Source: an uncultured Clostridia bacterium (GTDB lineage: Bacteria > Bacillota > Clostridia > Christensenellales > CAG-314). From it: 47,401 nucleotides of DNA. The position numbers and the translations under genes are program-made. This document shows positions 9,031-17,176 of this stretch, piece after piece (position 1 is the first letter of the stretch; every line of letters starts with the position of its first letter). The stretch is from contig CANPXV010000011.1 in assembly GCA_947586855.1 (NCBI GenBank), positions 1 through 47,401 on the forward strand, written 5' to 3'. The notes under the pieces are model-generated. The model saw only the letters and a program-made list of their open reading frames with translations. It had not been told where the DNA came from and made no database searches.

Positions 9031-10084
9031 ATGGAAAACTCGCTTGCCCAAGCCTGTGCGCAAGCGCAACATATTCAATCATATCACCTTGATCGTGGTG
9101 CTTTGCCTGTTTGTGCTGATGATCGTCACCACGGTGCTGACGTTGGCCCTCACCTCCATCATCGCCCGCTATTGGGCGCTGGATGCGGATAACATCTGGC
9201 TGTTCGGCACGGTGGTGCTGGCGATAAGTATCGTGTTGGGCACGGCGTTGTCCTTTGCCTATTCGGCCATCATTGTGCGTGCCAGCCGCCCCTATCTGGA
9301 CGCCCTGCAAAAGGTGGCGGAGGGCGATTTCTCCGTCAGGATAAAGGATAGCCCCTTTTTTGCCAACTTCAACCTGGCCAAAAACTTCAACTACATGACA
9401 AGTCAGCTGCAAAGCGTCGAAACTTTGCGCGAAAACTTTGTTTCCGACTTCTCGCACGAGTTCAAGACGCCGATAAGCTCCATTTCCGGCTTTGCCAAGC
9501 TGCTCAAAAATCCCAACCTCACCGAGGAACAGCGCAACGAATATCTCGACGTCATCATAGACGAATCCAAGCGACTGGTGGATTTGTCCGAAAGCGTGCT
9601 TATGCTCAACAGGCTGGACTCTACCGACGAGATAGAGACCGAGCAGTACTTCATCGACGAGCAACTGCGCCAATGCGTGCTGATGTTTGAGCAGCAGTGC
9701 GAGCAAAAGGGGCTGGAACTCAACCTCGAATTGGACACCGTCTCCGTCAAGAGCAACTACAAGTTGCTCAGTCAGGTGTTTGTCAATCTCATCGGCAACG
9801 CCGTCAAGTTTACCGACAGCGGCAGCATAAATATCTCCTGCAAGTCGGCAGGGGTCAATGTGGTGGTGGAGATTGCCGATACGGGCTGCGGCATGGACGA
9901 GGAAACAAAAAGCAACATTTTCAACAAGTTTTTTCAGGGGGATACCTCTCATACCACCAACGGCAACGGCTTGGGGTTAAGCATAGTCAAAAAAATCGTC
10001 GAGCTGTTGGGCGGGCAGATCTTTGTGGAGAGCAAACCGGGGCATGGCAGCAAATTTACCGTCCAGCTGCTGAAAGGGGTGTGA
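9020..10084 (+). CDS. Sensor histidine kinase with short extracytoplasmic loop
   Basis: 354 residues. Two membrane helices (about 21-48 and 58-86) are separated by only about ten residues (RYWALDADNIW), the layout of intramembrane-sensing kinases. A HAMP linker follows (SRPYLDALQKVAEGDFSVRI), then HisKA with the H-box FSHEFKTPISSI and a HATPase domain with N-box NLIGNAVKFTD, G1 DTGCGMD and G2 GNGLGLSIV. It partners the overlapping response regulator. Kinases of this layout often sense membrane stress or an associated transporter; here the signal is not known. Confidence 0.92.
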   Translation: MTNRWKTRLPKPVRKRNIFNHITLIVVLCLFVLMIVTTVLTLALTSIIARYWALDADNIWLFGTVVLAISIVLGTALSFAYSAIIVRASRPYLDALQKVAEGDFSVRIKDSPFFANFNLAKNFNYMTSQLQSVETLRENFVSDFSHEFKTPISSISGFAKLLKNPNLTEEQRNEYLDVIIDESKRLVDLSESVLMLNRLDSTDEIETEQYFIDEQLRQCVLMFEQQCEQKGLELNLELDTVSVKSNYKLLSQVFVNLIGNAVKFTDSGSINISCKSAGVNVVVEIADTGCGMDEETKSNIFNKFFQGDTSHTTNGNGLGLSIVKKIVELLGGQIFVESKPGHGSKFTVQLLKGV

Positions 10085-10085
10085 C

Positions 10086-11429
10086 GTGCTCAGACCCAAC
10101 GACATCGTACACTACACCGCACAGGGCTACTCCAACAGCGAGACGGTCGGCTCCGTGGGGGACTACACCCTATTTGTGCCCCAACTGATTGTGGGCGAAC
10201 AGGCACAAGTGCGCATAGATCACGTCAAGCGCAACGTCGCCTACGGCACGCCCGTGCAGCTCACCAAGCCCTCCGACAAGCGTGTGCAGCCGCTGTGCAA
10301 ACATTTCGGACAATGTGGCGGATGCACCCTTGCGCATATGTCCTACGACGAGCAATTGTTGTTCAAGCGCAACAAAGTGGCGCAAAATCTCGCAAAATTG
10401 GGCGGTATCGATATCGATTTGCCCAACTGCGAGCCATCTCCGCAGCAGTGGGGCTATCGCAACAAGCTAAGCCTGCCCGTCAGGGGCACGGTGGGCAATG
10501 TGGAGGTGGGCATGTTCCGCCGCAACAGCCATATTGTGGTGCCTGCGCACGCCTGCCTTCTTTGCGGAGATTGGGCCGCCACGCTGGTGGCGTTGTTTAC
10601 CGACTACTGCAACGAGTGCGGCCTCGCCCCCTACAACGAGGCCGATTTCAGCGGCATTGTGCGCCATCTGGTGGCAAGATATGTGGATGGGCAATTGCTG
10701 GTCACGGTGGTGTCTAACGGCCCTTTCAACGCCGATTTGCGCCCTCTGGCGGACAAATTGCGCCAACATTTTGACAAGTTTGGGCTGTTTGTCAACGTCA
10801 ACACCCTGCGCAACAACGTCATTTTGGGCAAGACCACCAGGCACATTTGCGGCTTGCAGTACATCGAGGGCAAACATCTCGGCGTCACGTTCCGTTTGCG
10901 CCCCAACAGCTTTTTTCAGGTAAACGACGGCGTCAAGGACATCATCTATCGTCAGGTGCAGCAGCTGGCCGACCTTTCGCAAACGCAGCTGCTGGTGGAT
11001 TGTTTCAGCGGTATAGGCGTGCTTACCAACGTGCTGGCCGACATCCGCTACGACACTTTCGCCATCGAGATCGAGCCATCCGCCGTGCAGGACGCCAACG
11101 AAATGGCGCAGCTAAACGGCACGCCCCGCCTCACCAACATATGCGGCGACGTCACCGAGCACCTGCCCAAACTTGTGGCGCAGCACGCCGACAAGCGCAT
11201 GACGGTGGTGCTGGATCCCCCTCGCAAGGGCCTCAACGATACTCTCTGCCGCACCCTCAAAGCGGCCGCACCCCAAACGGTGGTGTATATCAGCTGCGAT
11301 TCGGCCACCCTCGCAAGGGACCTGCACGCTCTGTCCGACGTCTACGACGTCACCTTTTGCCGTGCCTACGACATGTTTCCCCAGACCGATCAGGTGGAGA
11401 CATTGGTACGGTTGACAAGGCGAGCCTGA
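10086..11429 (+). CDS. RNA (uracil-5-)-methyltransferase, RumA/RlmD-type
   Basis: 447 residues. An N-terminal TRAM-like OB fold (1-60) is followed by iron-sulfur cysteines C71, C77 and C80 (CKHFGQCGGC) with a fourth near residue 159 (HACLLC). The SAM domain carries FSGIGVLTNVLA, LDPPRKG and the catalytic-Cys motif YISCDSATLARDL. This is the class that makes m5U in 23S rRNA (or tRNA in some Gram-positives). GTG start at 10086 after AAAGGGG, 1 nt after the kinase stop, so it is probably translated from the same message. The exact target nucleotide cannot be read from sequence. Confidence 0.9.
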   Translation: MLRPNDIVHYTAQGYSNSETVGSVGDYTLFVPQLIVGEQAQVRIDHVKRNVAYGTPVQLTKPSDKRVQPLCKHFGQCGGCTLAHMSYDEQLLFKRNKVAQNLAKLGGIDIDLPNCEPSPQQWGYRNKLSLPVRGTVGNVEVGMFRRNSHIVVPAHACLLCGDWAATLVALFTDYCNECGLAPYNEADFSGIVRHLVARYVDGQLLVTVVSNGPFNADLRPLADKLRQHFDKFGLFVNVNTLRNNVILGKTTRHICGLQYIEGKHLGVTFRLRPNSFFQVNDGVKDIIYRQVQQLADLSQTQLLVDCFSGIGVLTNVLADIRYDTFAIEIEPSAVQDANEMAQLNGTPRLTNICGDVTEHLPKLVAQHADKRMTVVLDPPRKGLNDTLCRTLKAAAPQTVVYISCDSATLARDLHALSDVYDVTFCRAYDMFPQTDQVETLVRLTRRA

Positions 11430-11544
11430 CCCGACTTTTTCGGCGGAGTCGCACTGCGGCGCACTGCTGCAAGGCGGCATAACGGTGAGTTTCCGCAAAA
11501 AAACAATGCAAAAATTTTCCTATCTGTCGCAAGGATTTTTCACA

Positions 11545-12249
11545 ATGGACACATCTCAATTCAGTCGCAGCCAAGGGCTGGTGGGCGATCAGCAAAAACT
11601 TTTTTCGTCGCATGTGGCGGTGTTTGGTTTGGGCGGCGTGGGCAGCTATGCCGTCGAGGCCCTTTGTCGCATGGGCGTGGGGCACCTCACGCTGGTGGAC
11701 GACGACGTCGTGGCGGCAAGCAACCTCAACCGTCAGCTGTATGCGTTGCACTCCACTTTGGGGCAGCCCAAGGTGCAGGTAGCCAAGCGCCGCATTGCCG
11801 ATATCTTTCCCGAGTGCACAGTGGATGCGCTTTTGCTGCGGTTGGACGAAACCACCCTGCCGCAGTTCGACTTTGCCGCCTTCGACTACGTTGTGGACGC
11901 CATCGACACGGTGACAAGCAAAGTTGCGCTCATCACAGGCTGCCTCAACGCAGGCACGCCCGTCATCAGCTGCATGGGCACGGGCAACAAATTGCACCCC
12001 GAGCTGCTGCGTATCGGGGATATTTCTCAAACGAGCGTGTGTCCTTTGGCCCGTACCGTGCGCAAGCTGCTAAAACAGCGTGGGATAACAAGCGGCGTCA
12101 AGGTGGTGTATTCCACCGAGGCCCCTGCCTCCTGCGTAGCCGATAGTTCTCACGGTCGGCACTCTCCGTGCAGCGTGTCCTTTGTGCCCTCTGTTGCGGG
12201 GCTGATGATCGCAGGCGAGGTTATCAGGTCGCTTACGGGTCAAAATTGA
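11545..12249 (+). CDS. tcdA: tRNA threonylcarbamoyladenosine dehydratase (TcdA/CsdL-like, E1-like fold)
   Basis: 234 residues. The ThiF/MoeB-type nucleotide-binding motif is VFGLGGVGSYAVEAL (about residues 26-40), followed by LVDDD and the SNLNRQLYAL arginine motif. The family converts ct6A on tRNAs in an ATP-dependent step. Start: ATG 11545 (MDTSQFSRSQGLVG), which matches the usual N-terminus of Firmicute homologues and has AAGGA upstream; in-frame starts at 11485 and 11506 would add an unusual extension. Alternative within the family: a ThiF/MoeB-like enzyme, but the length and N-terminus favour TcdA. Confidence 0.85.
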   Translation: MDTSQFSRSQGLVGDQQKLFSSHVAVFGLGGVGSYAVEALCRMGVGHLTLVDDDVVAASNLNRQLYALHSTLGQPKVQVAKRRIADIFPECTVDALLLRLDETTLPQFDFAAFDYVVDAIDTVTSKVALITGCLNAGTPVISCMGTGNKLHPELLRIGDISQTSVCPLARTVRKLLKQRGITSGVKVVYSTEAPASCVADSSHGRHSPCSVSFVPSVAGLMIAGEVIRSLTGQN

Positions 12250-12290
12250 CGCTCGCAGCAATTGCGCCACCCGTTTTACACCTGAATTTG

Positions 12291-12328
12291 CAAAAAAAAT
12301 GACGGACTGTTGTCAAAAACAGCCCGTC
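12291..12328 (-). terminator. Terminator of the Ca2+-ATPase gene (bidirectional)
   Basis: Stem GACGG-A-CTGTT (12301-12311) with AACAG-C-CCGTC (12318-12328), one mismatch. On the minus strand it runs into TTTTTTT (complement of 12292-12299). It can also end tcdA on the plus strand. Confidence 0.8.
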
Positions 12329-12349
12329 GTTTGTTATGTTGATATGTTT

Positions 12350-15004
12350 TCAGCGTTGATGGCGGCTGTATCTGCGCACCAGGCCCACAAGCAGCTTTTG
12401 CAGCTCCACAAGGGGTATGATGGCCAGCGCCAGCCCCAGCGCCGCAAAGTACTCGGCGGCGGATATGCTCACAAAGCCGAACGCCGCATTGAGCCCGGGG
12501 ATGTAGATCACGGCGGTGGTCAGCAGCAGGCTAAGCGCCATTGCGCCCCACAGCAGCCAATTTTGATTTTTTATGCGGAAGATACTGCCCGTCATGCTGC
12601 GAGCGTTGTATGCGTGGAAAATTTCCGTCATGCTCATCGCCAAAAAGGCCATCGTCATACCCTGCTCGGACAGGTGCCAATCGGCGCCCTCCATATGCGC
12701 ACCCAAAAAGTACGCCGCCAGCGTTATCGCCGCCACAAACAGCCCGTGCACAAGCACGTTTACGCCCAGACCGCCTGCAAAAATGCCCTCTCGTTTGCTG
12801 CGCGGAGGCCTGCTCATCACGTCCGGCTCGGCCTTTTCGGTGCCAAGCGCCACTGCGGGCAGCGTGTCGGTGATTAGGTTTATCCACAGCAAGTGGGCGG
12901 GCCGCAGCAGCGTAAAGCCGCACAGCGTGGACACAAACACAGCCAGCACCTCTGCCAGATTGCTGGACAGCAAAAACTGTATTGCTTTGCGGATGTTGTC
13001 GTAGATGCGCCTGCCCTCGCCCACCGCCGTCACGATGGTGGCAAAGTTGTCGTCGGTCAGTATCATATCTGCGGTGTTTTTGGTGACGTCCGTGCCCGTG
13101 ATACCCATGCCCACGCCAATGTCGGCGCTCTTGATCGAGGGTGCGTCGTTCACTCCGTCCCCCGTCATGGCGCACACCTTGCCCAGCTTTTTCCAGGCGT
13201 TTACGATGCGCACTTTGTGCTCCGGCTGCACGCGGGCGTACACGCTGAAATCGGCGATTTTCGACTCAAATTCCTCGTCGCTCATGCCGTCCAATGCCGA
13301 GCCGAGCACCGCCTGACTTTTGTCGGTGATGATGCCCAGCTGCAACGCTATCGCCACGGCGGTGTCGATGTGGTCGCCCGTTATCATTATCGGGCGGATA
13401 CCCGCCTGTTTGCAGCGCACAATGGCGTCGGCAACCTCTTCTCGCACGGGGTCGATCATGCCGCACAGCCCCACAAAGGTAAGTTGCGTTTCGATGGCGT
13501 CGGCGCTTGCGTCCTGCGGCAAAGCGTCGTAGGTGCGCACGGCGGCGGCCAGCACTCGCAGAGCCTTGTCGGCCATATGCTTGTTGCTTTGCAGGATTTG
13601 TTGACGCATTTGCTCCGTCATGGGCACGGATTTGCCCTTTTGCCACACAGCGGTGCAGCGGGCCACAACCTCGTCGGGTGCGCCTTTGGTGTACTGCACA
13701 ACGCCATTTTGCGTTTGGTGCAGGGTGCTCATCATCTTGCGCAGACTGTCAAATGGAGCCTCGGCTATGCGAGGGGTCTCCTGTTGCAGCTCCGTCTTGT
13801 CCAGCCCCTGCGACAGTGCAAAGTTGACAAGCGCACACTCGGTCGGCTCGCCCACGGCCTGCCCGTCCGCCACCTGGGCATCACAGCACAGCGCCATAGC
13901 TTTTGCCAACAGGGGCACGTCCTCGCCGAAAGTCTCCACAACGGTCATTTTGTTTTGGGTCAGCGTGCCCGTCTTGTCCGAGCAGATAATTTCCGCACAG
14001 CCCAGCGTTTCCACGGCCGTCATTTTGCGGATAACGGCGTGTTTTTTGCTCATATTGGTAACGCCTATGGACAGCACAATGGTAACCACCGTTGCCAGAC
14101 CCTCGGGTATGGCGGCCACGGCCAGCCCGATTGCCACCAGCAGCGAGTCCACAACCACATCGGCGCTGAACCCTGTGCCCTGCACGTAGCACATCAGCAG
14201 CTTGAACAAAAATATAAACACAGATATGCCGATCACCACGTAGGTCAGCACCTTGGATAGCTGTGCCATCTTGATTTGCAAGGGCGTTTTGTCCTCCTTC
14301 GAGGTGGCCAGCACGTTGGCGATTTTGCCCATTTCGGTGTTCATTGCCGCCGCCACGATCACGGCTTTGGCCCTGCCGTAGGCGATAGAGCTACCCATAA
14401 ACAGCATATTTTTTCTGTCGCCGAGGGGCACATCGCCCTCTATCTTGTCGCTGAATTTGTCCACGGGTACGCTTTCGCCCGTCAATGCCGACTCTTCCGC
14501 TTTCAGCGAGGCGGCCTCCAATATGCGGCAATCGGCAGGCACGCTGTCGCCCGCTTCCAGCAGCACAACGTCGCCCACCACAAGGTCGCAGCTGTCGATA
14601 AAGCACATCTTGCCGTCTCGCAGCACCTTGCACTTGGATTCCGTCATGGATTGCAGCGCCGCAATGGCCTGTTCCGCCTTGCTTTCCTGCACGACGCCCA
14701 GTGTGGCGTTCAGCAGCACAACAACGGTGATTATCACCACGTCGGCAAAGTCGGTAAATTTGGGTTGGGGATTTTCCACAAAGGTCACAATCAGGCTTAC
14801 AACTGCGGCCACCAACAAGATTATTATCATCGGGTCGGCCAGCTGCCGCAAAAATTTGACGATAACGCTTTGCTTTTTGCCCTCGGCCAGCTTGTTTTTG
14901 CCGTTGCGCAGCAGACGTTGCGCCGCCTCTTGCTCCGTCAGGCCTTCTGCGCAGGAGCCGACCTCTGTCAGCACCTCTTGGGCAGTCATTTGATAGTGTT
15001 TCAT
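12350..15004 (-). CDS. P-type Ca2+-transporting ATPase (P2A, PMCA/SERCA-like)
   Basis: 884 residues. Motifs in order: TGES actuator (LTGESVPVD), membrane helix 4 with AAIPEGL, phosphorylation site CSDKTGTLT, MITGDH, the hinge GDGVNDAPS, and helix 6 with NLITDTLP. Glu in PEGL plus Asn and Asp in N-L-I-T-D are the calcium-site residues of SERCA-type pumps, so Ca2+ export is the best reading; Mn2+ is possible. Start ATG 15004 has AGGGAG upstream; the longer frame to 15160 crosses the promoter. The next gene, the thioesterase, is divergent. Confidence 0.93.
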   Translation of the reverse strand: MKHYQMTAQEVLTEVGSCAEGLTEQEAAQRLLRNGKNKLAEGKKQSVIVKFLRQLADPMIIILLVAAVVSLIVTFVENPQPKFTDFADVVIITVVVLLNATLGVVQESKAEQAIAALQSMTESKCKVLRDGKMCFIDSCDLVVGDVVLLEAGDSVPADCRILEAASLKAEESALTGESVPVDKFSDKIEGDVPLGDRKNMLFMGSSIAYGRAKAVIVAAAMNTEMGKIANVLATSKEDKTPLQIKMAQLSKVLTYVVIGISVFIFLFKLLMCYVQGTGFSADVVVDSLLVAIGLAVAAIPEGLATVVTIVLSIGVTNMSKKHAVIRKMTAVETLGCAEIICSDKTGTLTQNKMTVVETFGEDVPLLAKAMALCCDAQVADGQAVGEPTECALVNFALSQGLDKTELQQETPRIAEAPFDSLRKMMSTLHQTQNGVVQYTKGAPDEVVARCTAVWQKGKSVPMTEQMRQQILQSNKHMADKALRVLAAAVRTYDALPQDASADAIETQLTFVGLCGMIDPVREEVADAIVRCKQAGIRPIMITGDHIDTAVAIALQLGIITDKSQAVLGSALDGMSDEEFESKIADFSVYARVQPEHKVRIVNAWKKLGKVCAMTGDGVNDAPSIKSADIGVGMGITGTDVTKNTADMILTDDNFATIVTAVGEGRRIYDNIRKAIQFLLSSNLAEVLAVFVSTLCGFTLLRPAHLLWINLITDTLPAVALGTEKAEPDVMSRPPRSKREGIFAGGLGVNVLVHGLFVAAITLAAYFLGAHMEGADWHLSEQGMTMAFLAMSMTEIFHAYNARSMTGSIFRIKNQNWLLWGAMALSLLLTTAVIYIPGLNAAFGFVSISAAEYFAALGLALAIIPLVELQKLLVGLVRRYSRHQR

Positions 15005-15150
15005 TGATGTCTCCCTGTCGGTCGTTCCGACAAAATATGCACAAAAAATTTCACGCAACCCTGTGCGGGCTGCGTGCAGTGACGTGTATGACAGCTCCGA
15101 AAAATTTCGGACGGACGTTGTGCGCCCTTCCGCAGGGTAGCTTTGGTTGT

Positions 15151-15179
15151 ATGATAACACAACGCAAAATTGTTGTCAA
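15151..15179 (-). promoter_or_regulatory. Promoter of the Ca2+-ATPase
   Basis: Minus strand: TTGACA (15179-15174), 17-nt spacer, TATCAT (15156-15151). The -35 box overlaps that of the plus-strand promoter at 15173-15202. Confidence 0.75.
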
Positions 15180-15202
15180 GGATAAAGTGGCTGTGTTATA
15201 AT
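15173..15202 (+). promoter_or_regulatory. Promoter of the thioesterase
   Basis: TTGTCA (15173-15178), 18-nt spacer, TATAAT (15197-15202). It shares its -35 region with the divergent Ca2+-ATPase promoter. Confidence 0.7.
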
Positions 15203-15257
15203 AAGGCATATCCGCCCCTTTGGCTGTGGGGCGCAAACATATCGGGGAGGTGGCGCA

Positions 15258-15989
15258 ATGCTTCCGAAAAAAACTTTTCTCATCACCGATTGCCCGCTTT
15301 ATGACAGCAATTTCGACACAAGCGGCACCGTTCGTCTGCAACGGATAATGGATTTTATGCAGGACGCCGCCGGCCGACATGCGCAAAAGCTGGGTTTCGG
15401 CTGGGATAACCTCGACTCCACAGGTTGTTTGTGGGTGCTTTCCAAGCTCAAATTGCGTTTCGACCGCCCTGTCACACGGCAGACGGAGGGTTTTACACTG
15501 TGTACCTGGCCGCTGCGCCCGCAACGCTTTTTTGCCGAGCGCTGTTTCGAGGCGTCGGACGCCAACGGCAACAGGCTGTTTTGCGCAACGTCAGTGTGGC
15601 TCATCATCGACCGCAACAGCCGCAAGATCGTCTCTTCCGACCGTCTCAACGACATCTACAACTGCGATTTCGACGACGCCCACAGCGACATTTCTGCTGA
15701 TTTCGAGCGTATCCGCCGCACCGACGACTATGCGCTGTGCTACGAGCGCACCGTGCGCCGCAGCGATCTGGACGTCAACGGCCACGTCAACAACACCGTC
15801 TATGCCAATCTTGCAGTGGACGTGCTGTCGCCAGACGAGCGTGTCAGGGAGGTGCAAATAGTGTACCAAAAGGAGCTGCGCCTTGGCGATACCGTCAGGA
15901 TCTTCTCTCGCCGTGCGGATGACGCCGTGTACGTGGTGGGCGAACGGGACGAAACCTGCTTTTCCGCCCTGCTTACCCTCGACGTTTAG
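15258..15989 (+). CDS. Acyl-ACP thioesterase (FatA/FatB type)
   Basis: 243 residues, a double hot-dog protein. The first half has the YDSNFDTSGTVRLQRIMDFM pattern and WVLSKLKLRF. The second half carries RRSDLDVNGHVNNTVYANL, with the Asn/His catalytic cluster of plant-type and bacterial acyl-ACP thioesterases. It releases free fatty acids from acyl carrier protein in the cytoplasm. ATG 15258 follows GGGGAGG. It stands alone, ended by a hairpin at 16083-16114. Confidence 0.9.
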   Translation: MLPKKTFLITDCPLYDSNFDTSGTVRLQRIMDFMQDAAGRHAQKLGFGWDNLDSTGCLWVLSKLKLRFDRPVTRQTEGFTLCTWPLRPQRFFAERCFEASDANGNRLFCATSVWLIIDRNSRKIVSSDRLNDIYNCDFDDAHSDISADFERIRRTDDYALCYERTVRRSDLDVNGHVNNTVYANLAVDVLSPDERVREVQIVYQKELRLGDTVRIFSRRADDAVYVVGERDETCFSALLTLDV

Positions 15990-16082
15990 CGCCGCCTTTT
16001 GCGGTGGTGCAAGCGGCCGCCCCGCCAAACCGCATCGCCGTCCGTTGTGGAAATATTTCATCACATATATTTCCAACTCAAA

Positions 16083-16114
16083 AAAGAAGTCAACTTGCAA
16101 CGGTTGACTTCTTT
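16083..16114 (+). terminator. Terminator after the thioesterase
   Basis: A 12-bp perfect stem AAAGAAGTCAAC (16083-16094) / GTTGACTTCTTT (16103-16114), with only a weak T tract beyond. Confidence 0.65.
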
Positions 16115-16171
16115 GGTTTCTGTGATGATTGTTGCTGCGTGTGCTGTGAATGGACTACCCCGGCAATGCTC

Positions 16172-16241
16172 GCCCCACCGGCAAAGCGGCAGCTGGTCGG
16201 AAAGCTTTCAACTAAACTCTGCAATCACGGACCTGCGCCGA
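16172..16241. repeat. 70-nt direct repeat, copy 1
   Basis: Begins GCCCCACCGGC, contains TTTCAACTAAAC and ends ACCTGCGCCGA. Copy 2 is at 16298-16367 with the same length, and the core GGTCGGAAAGCTTTCAACT is identical. No coding frame is conserved between them. The 16115-16533 spacer holds these repeats, a GC hairpin (GCCGGGGG 16390-16397 / ACCCCGGC 16406-16413), a terminator and the 73-nt element, but no gene. Confidence 0.8.
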
Positions 16242-16297
16242 AAGTAGTGTCCCCACCAAGGTTGTGTATTATATTGTATAGAAAACCCGTCCTACTT

Positions 16298-16367
16298 GCC
16301 CCACCGGCGAGGTGCGTTTGGTCGGAAAGCTTTCAACTAAACACCTGCAATCACGAACCTGCGCCGA
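16298..16367. repeat. 70-nt direct repeat, copy 2
   Basis: Second copy of the unit at 16172-16241, 126 nt further on. The differences cluster in the segment just after the GCCCCACCGGC start. Confidence 0.8.
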
Positions 16368-16418
16368 GATTGCAGTCCGCCCCGGGGATGCCGGGGGTAT
16401 GGGAGACCCCGGCGAAGT

Positions 16419-16447
16419 ATAAAAAATGAAGGCACGTGCAGTGCCTT
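16419..16447 (-). terminator. Terminator of the second MarR gene
   Basis: Minus strand: AAGGCAC (16447-16441) / GTGCCTT (16435-16429), then CATTTTTTAT. It lies beyond the 73-nt element that follows the stop codon. Confidence 0.7.
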
Positions 16448-16457
16448 CCTTAGTAGC

Positions 16458-16530
16458 CCGGCCAAGGCTGCGCTTGCGCCCCGTAGGGGTCGGTTGCGTC
16501 AGTCAACCGCACAGCCTTGCGTTTGGCCGG
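16458..16530 (-). repeat. 73-nt multi-hairpin dispersed element, copy A
   Basis: Read on the minus strand it starts CCGGCCAAACGC and ends GCCTTGGCCGG, only 3 nt after the MarR stop codon. The outer arms CCGGCCAA/TTGGCCGG pair. Inside are GGTTG...CAACC and CCCC-TAC-GGGG hairpins, so it can fold as a branched structure. Copy B at 47326-47397 differs at only a few positions and has the same orientation relative to its upstream gene. Confidence 0.85.
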
Positions 16531-16533
16531 AGT

Positions 16534-16977
16534 TTATCCAATGTGTAGCGTGTCAAAGCAGTGCACCACGTAAAATATACTGTCGTACAATTTGTCGATT
16601 TCTTCCTGCGACATTTTGCGCAGCACAAAACTCAGCTTGTCGCTCACTTCCGTTTGCAGCGAGGCCAGCAGTTCTCTGCCCTTGGCCGACAGCCTTGCGT
16701 ACACTTTGCGGCGATTGTTGGGGTCGCACACCCTTTCCACCATGTTCAGCTCGGCAAGAGCGTCCACAACCTTGGTCAGCTGTTGGTTGCTCATGCACAG
16801 GTCGGATGCCAACTGGGTCATGGTCAGGTCTTTGCCCTGGTTAAGTATGTGCAGGCAGGTAAGCTGCGTGATGGATATGGGTATATCCCGTATTGACACC
16901 AAATCTCGATACAGCTTGCGTATTTTGGGATAGTGGGCAAATATCAGCTCGCCCAGCTCCGATATGTTTCTATTCAT
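16534..16977 (-). CDS. MarR family transcriptional regulator
   Basis: 147 residues with the winged-helix core (LTMTQLASDLCMSNQQLTKV, then PNNRRKVYARLSAKGRELL with the R-R-K-V wing). Its partner gene is not obvious: the neighbours diverge or are separated by repeats. ATG 16977 has GGAG about 10 nt upstream. The promoter spacer holds two copies of ACATTAAAATA, a possible autoregulatory site. Confidence 0.92.
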   Translation of the reverse strand: MNRNISELGELIFAHYPKIRKLYRDLVSIRDIPISITQLTCLHILNQGKDLTMTQLASDLCMSNQQLTKVVDALAELNMVERVCDPNNRRKVYARLSAKGRELLASLQTEVSDKLSFVLRKMSQEEIDKLYDSIFYVVHCFDTLHIG

Positions 16978-16997
16978 TTGCGATACACTCCAAAACT

Positions 16998-17026
16998 ATT
17001 TTAATGTTATTTTAATGTTTTGTCAA
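16998..17026 (-). promoter_or_regulatory. Promoter of the second MarR gene with tandem operator-like repeat
   Basis: Minus strand: TTGACA (17026-17021), 17-nt spacer, TAAAAT (17003-16998). ACATTAAAAT occurs twice in tandem, once in the spacer and once overlapping the -10 box. Confidence 0.75.
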
Positions 17027-17096
17027 ACGATATTTGGCGCTGCCAGGAGGGATTTTCAAAAGTGAAATATTTTTTTGGATATTTAATGTTAGTCTC

Positions 17097-17125
17097 TTGC
17101 GCAAATCGGCCAATTAGTGTACACT
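17097..17125 (+). promoter_or_regulatory. Promoter of the UPF0200-like gene
   Basis: TTGCGC (17097-17102), 17-nt spacer, TACACT (17120-17125). Confidence 0.45.
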
Positions 17126-17176
17126 AAGTATGATGGAAATTTTGTGGTTATGCCACGCAAAGCCAAGGAGGAAGTT

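Noticed and set aside
11485-11544. Longer start (GTG 11485) for the TcdA-like gene
   Set aside because: The family N-terminus matches ATG 11545 and the extension has no family sequence.
12893-14260. Long plus-strand open frames inside the Ca2+-ATPase
   Set aside because: They are antisense to a well-marked P-type ATPase and have His/Gly-rich, low-complexity translations with no ribosome site.
16172-16367. The two 70-nt repeats as a CRISPR
   Set aside because: Only two units, each too long, with a 56-nt interval and no array-like regularity.
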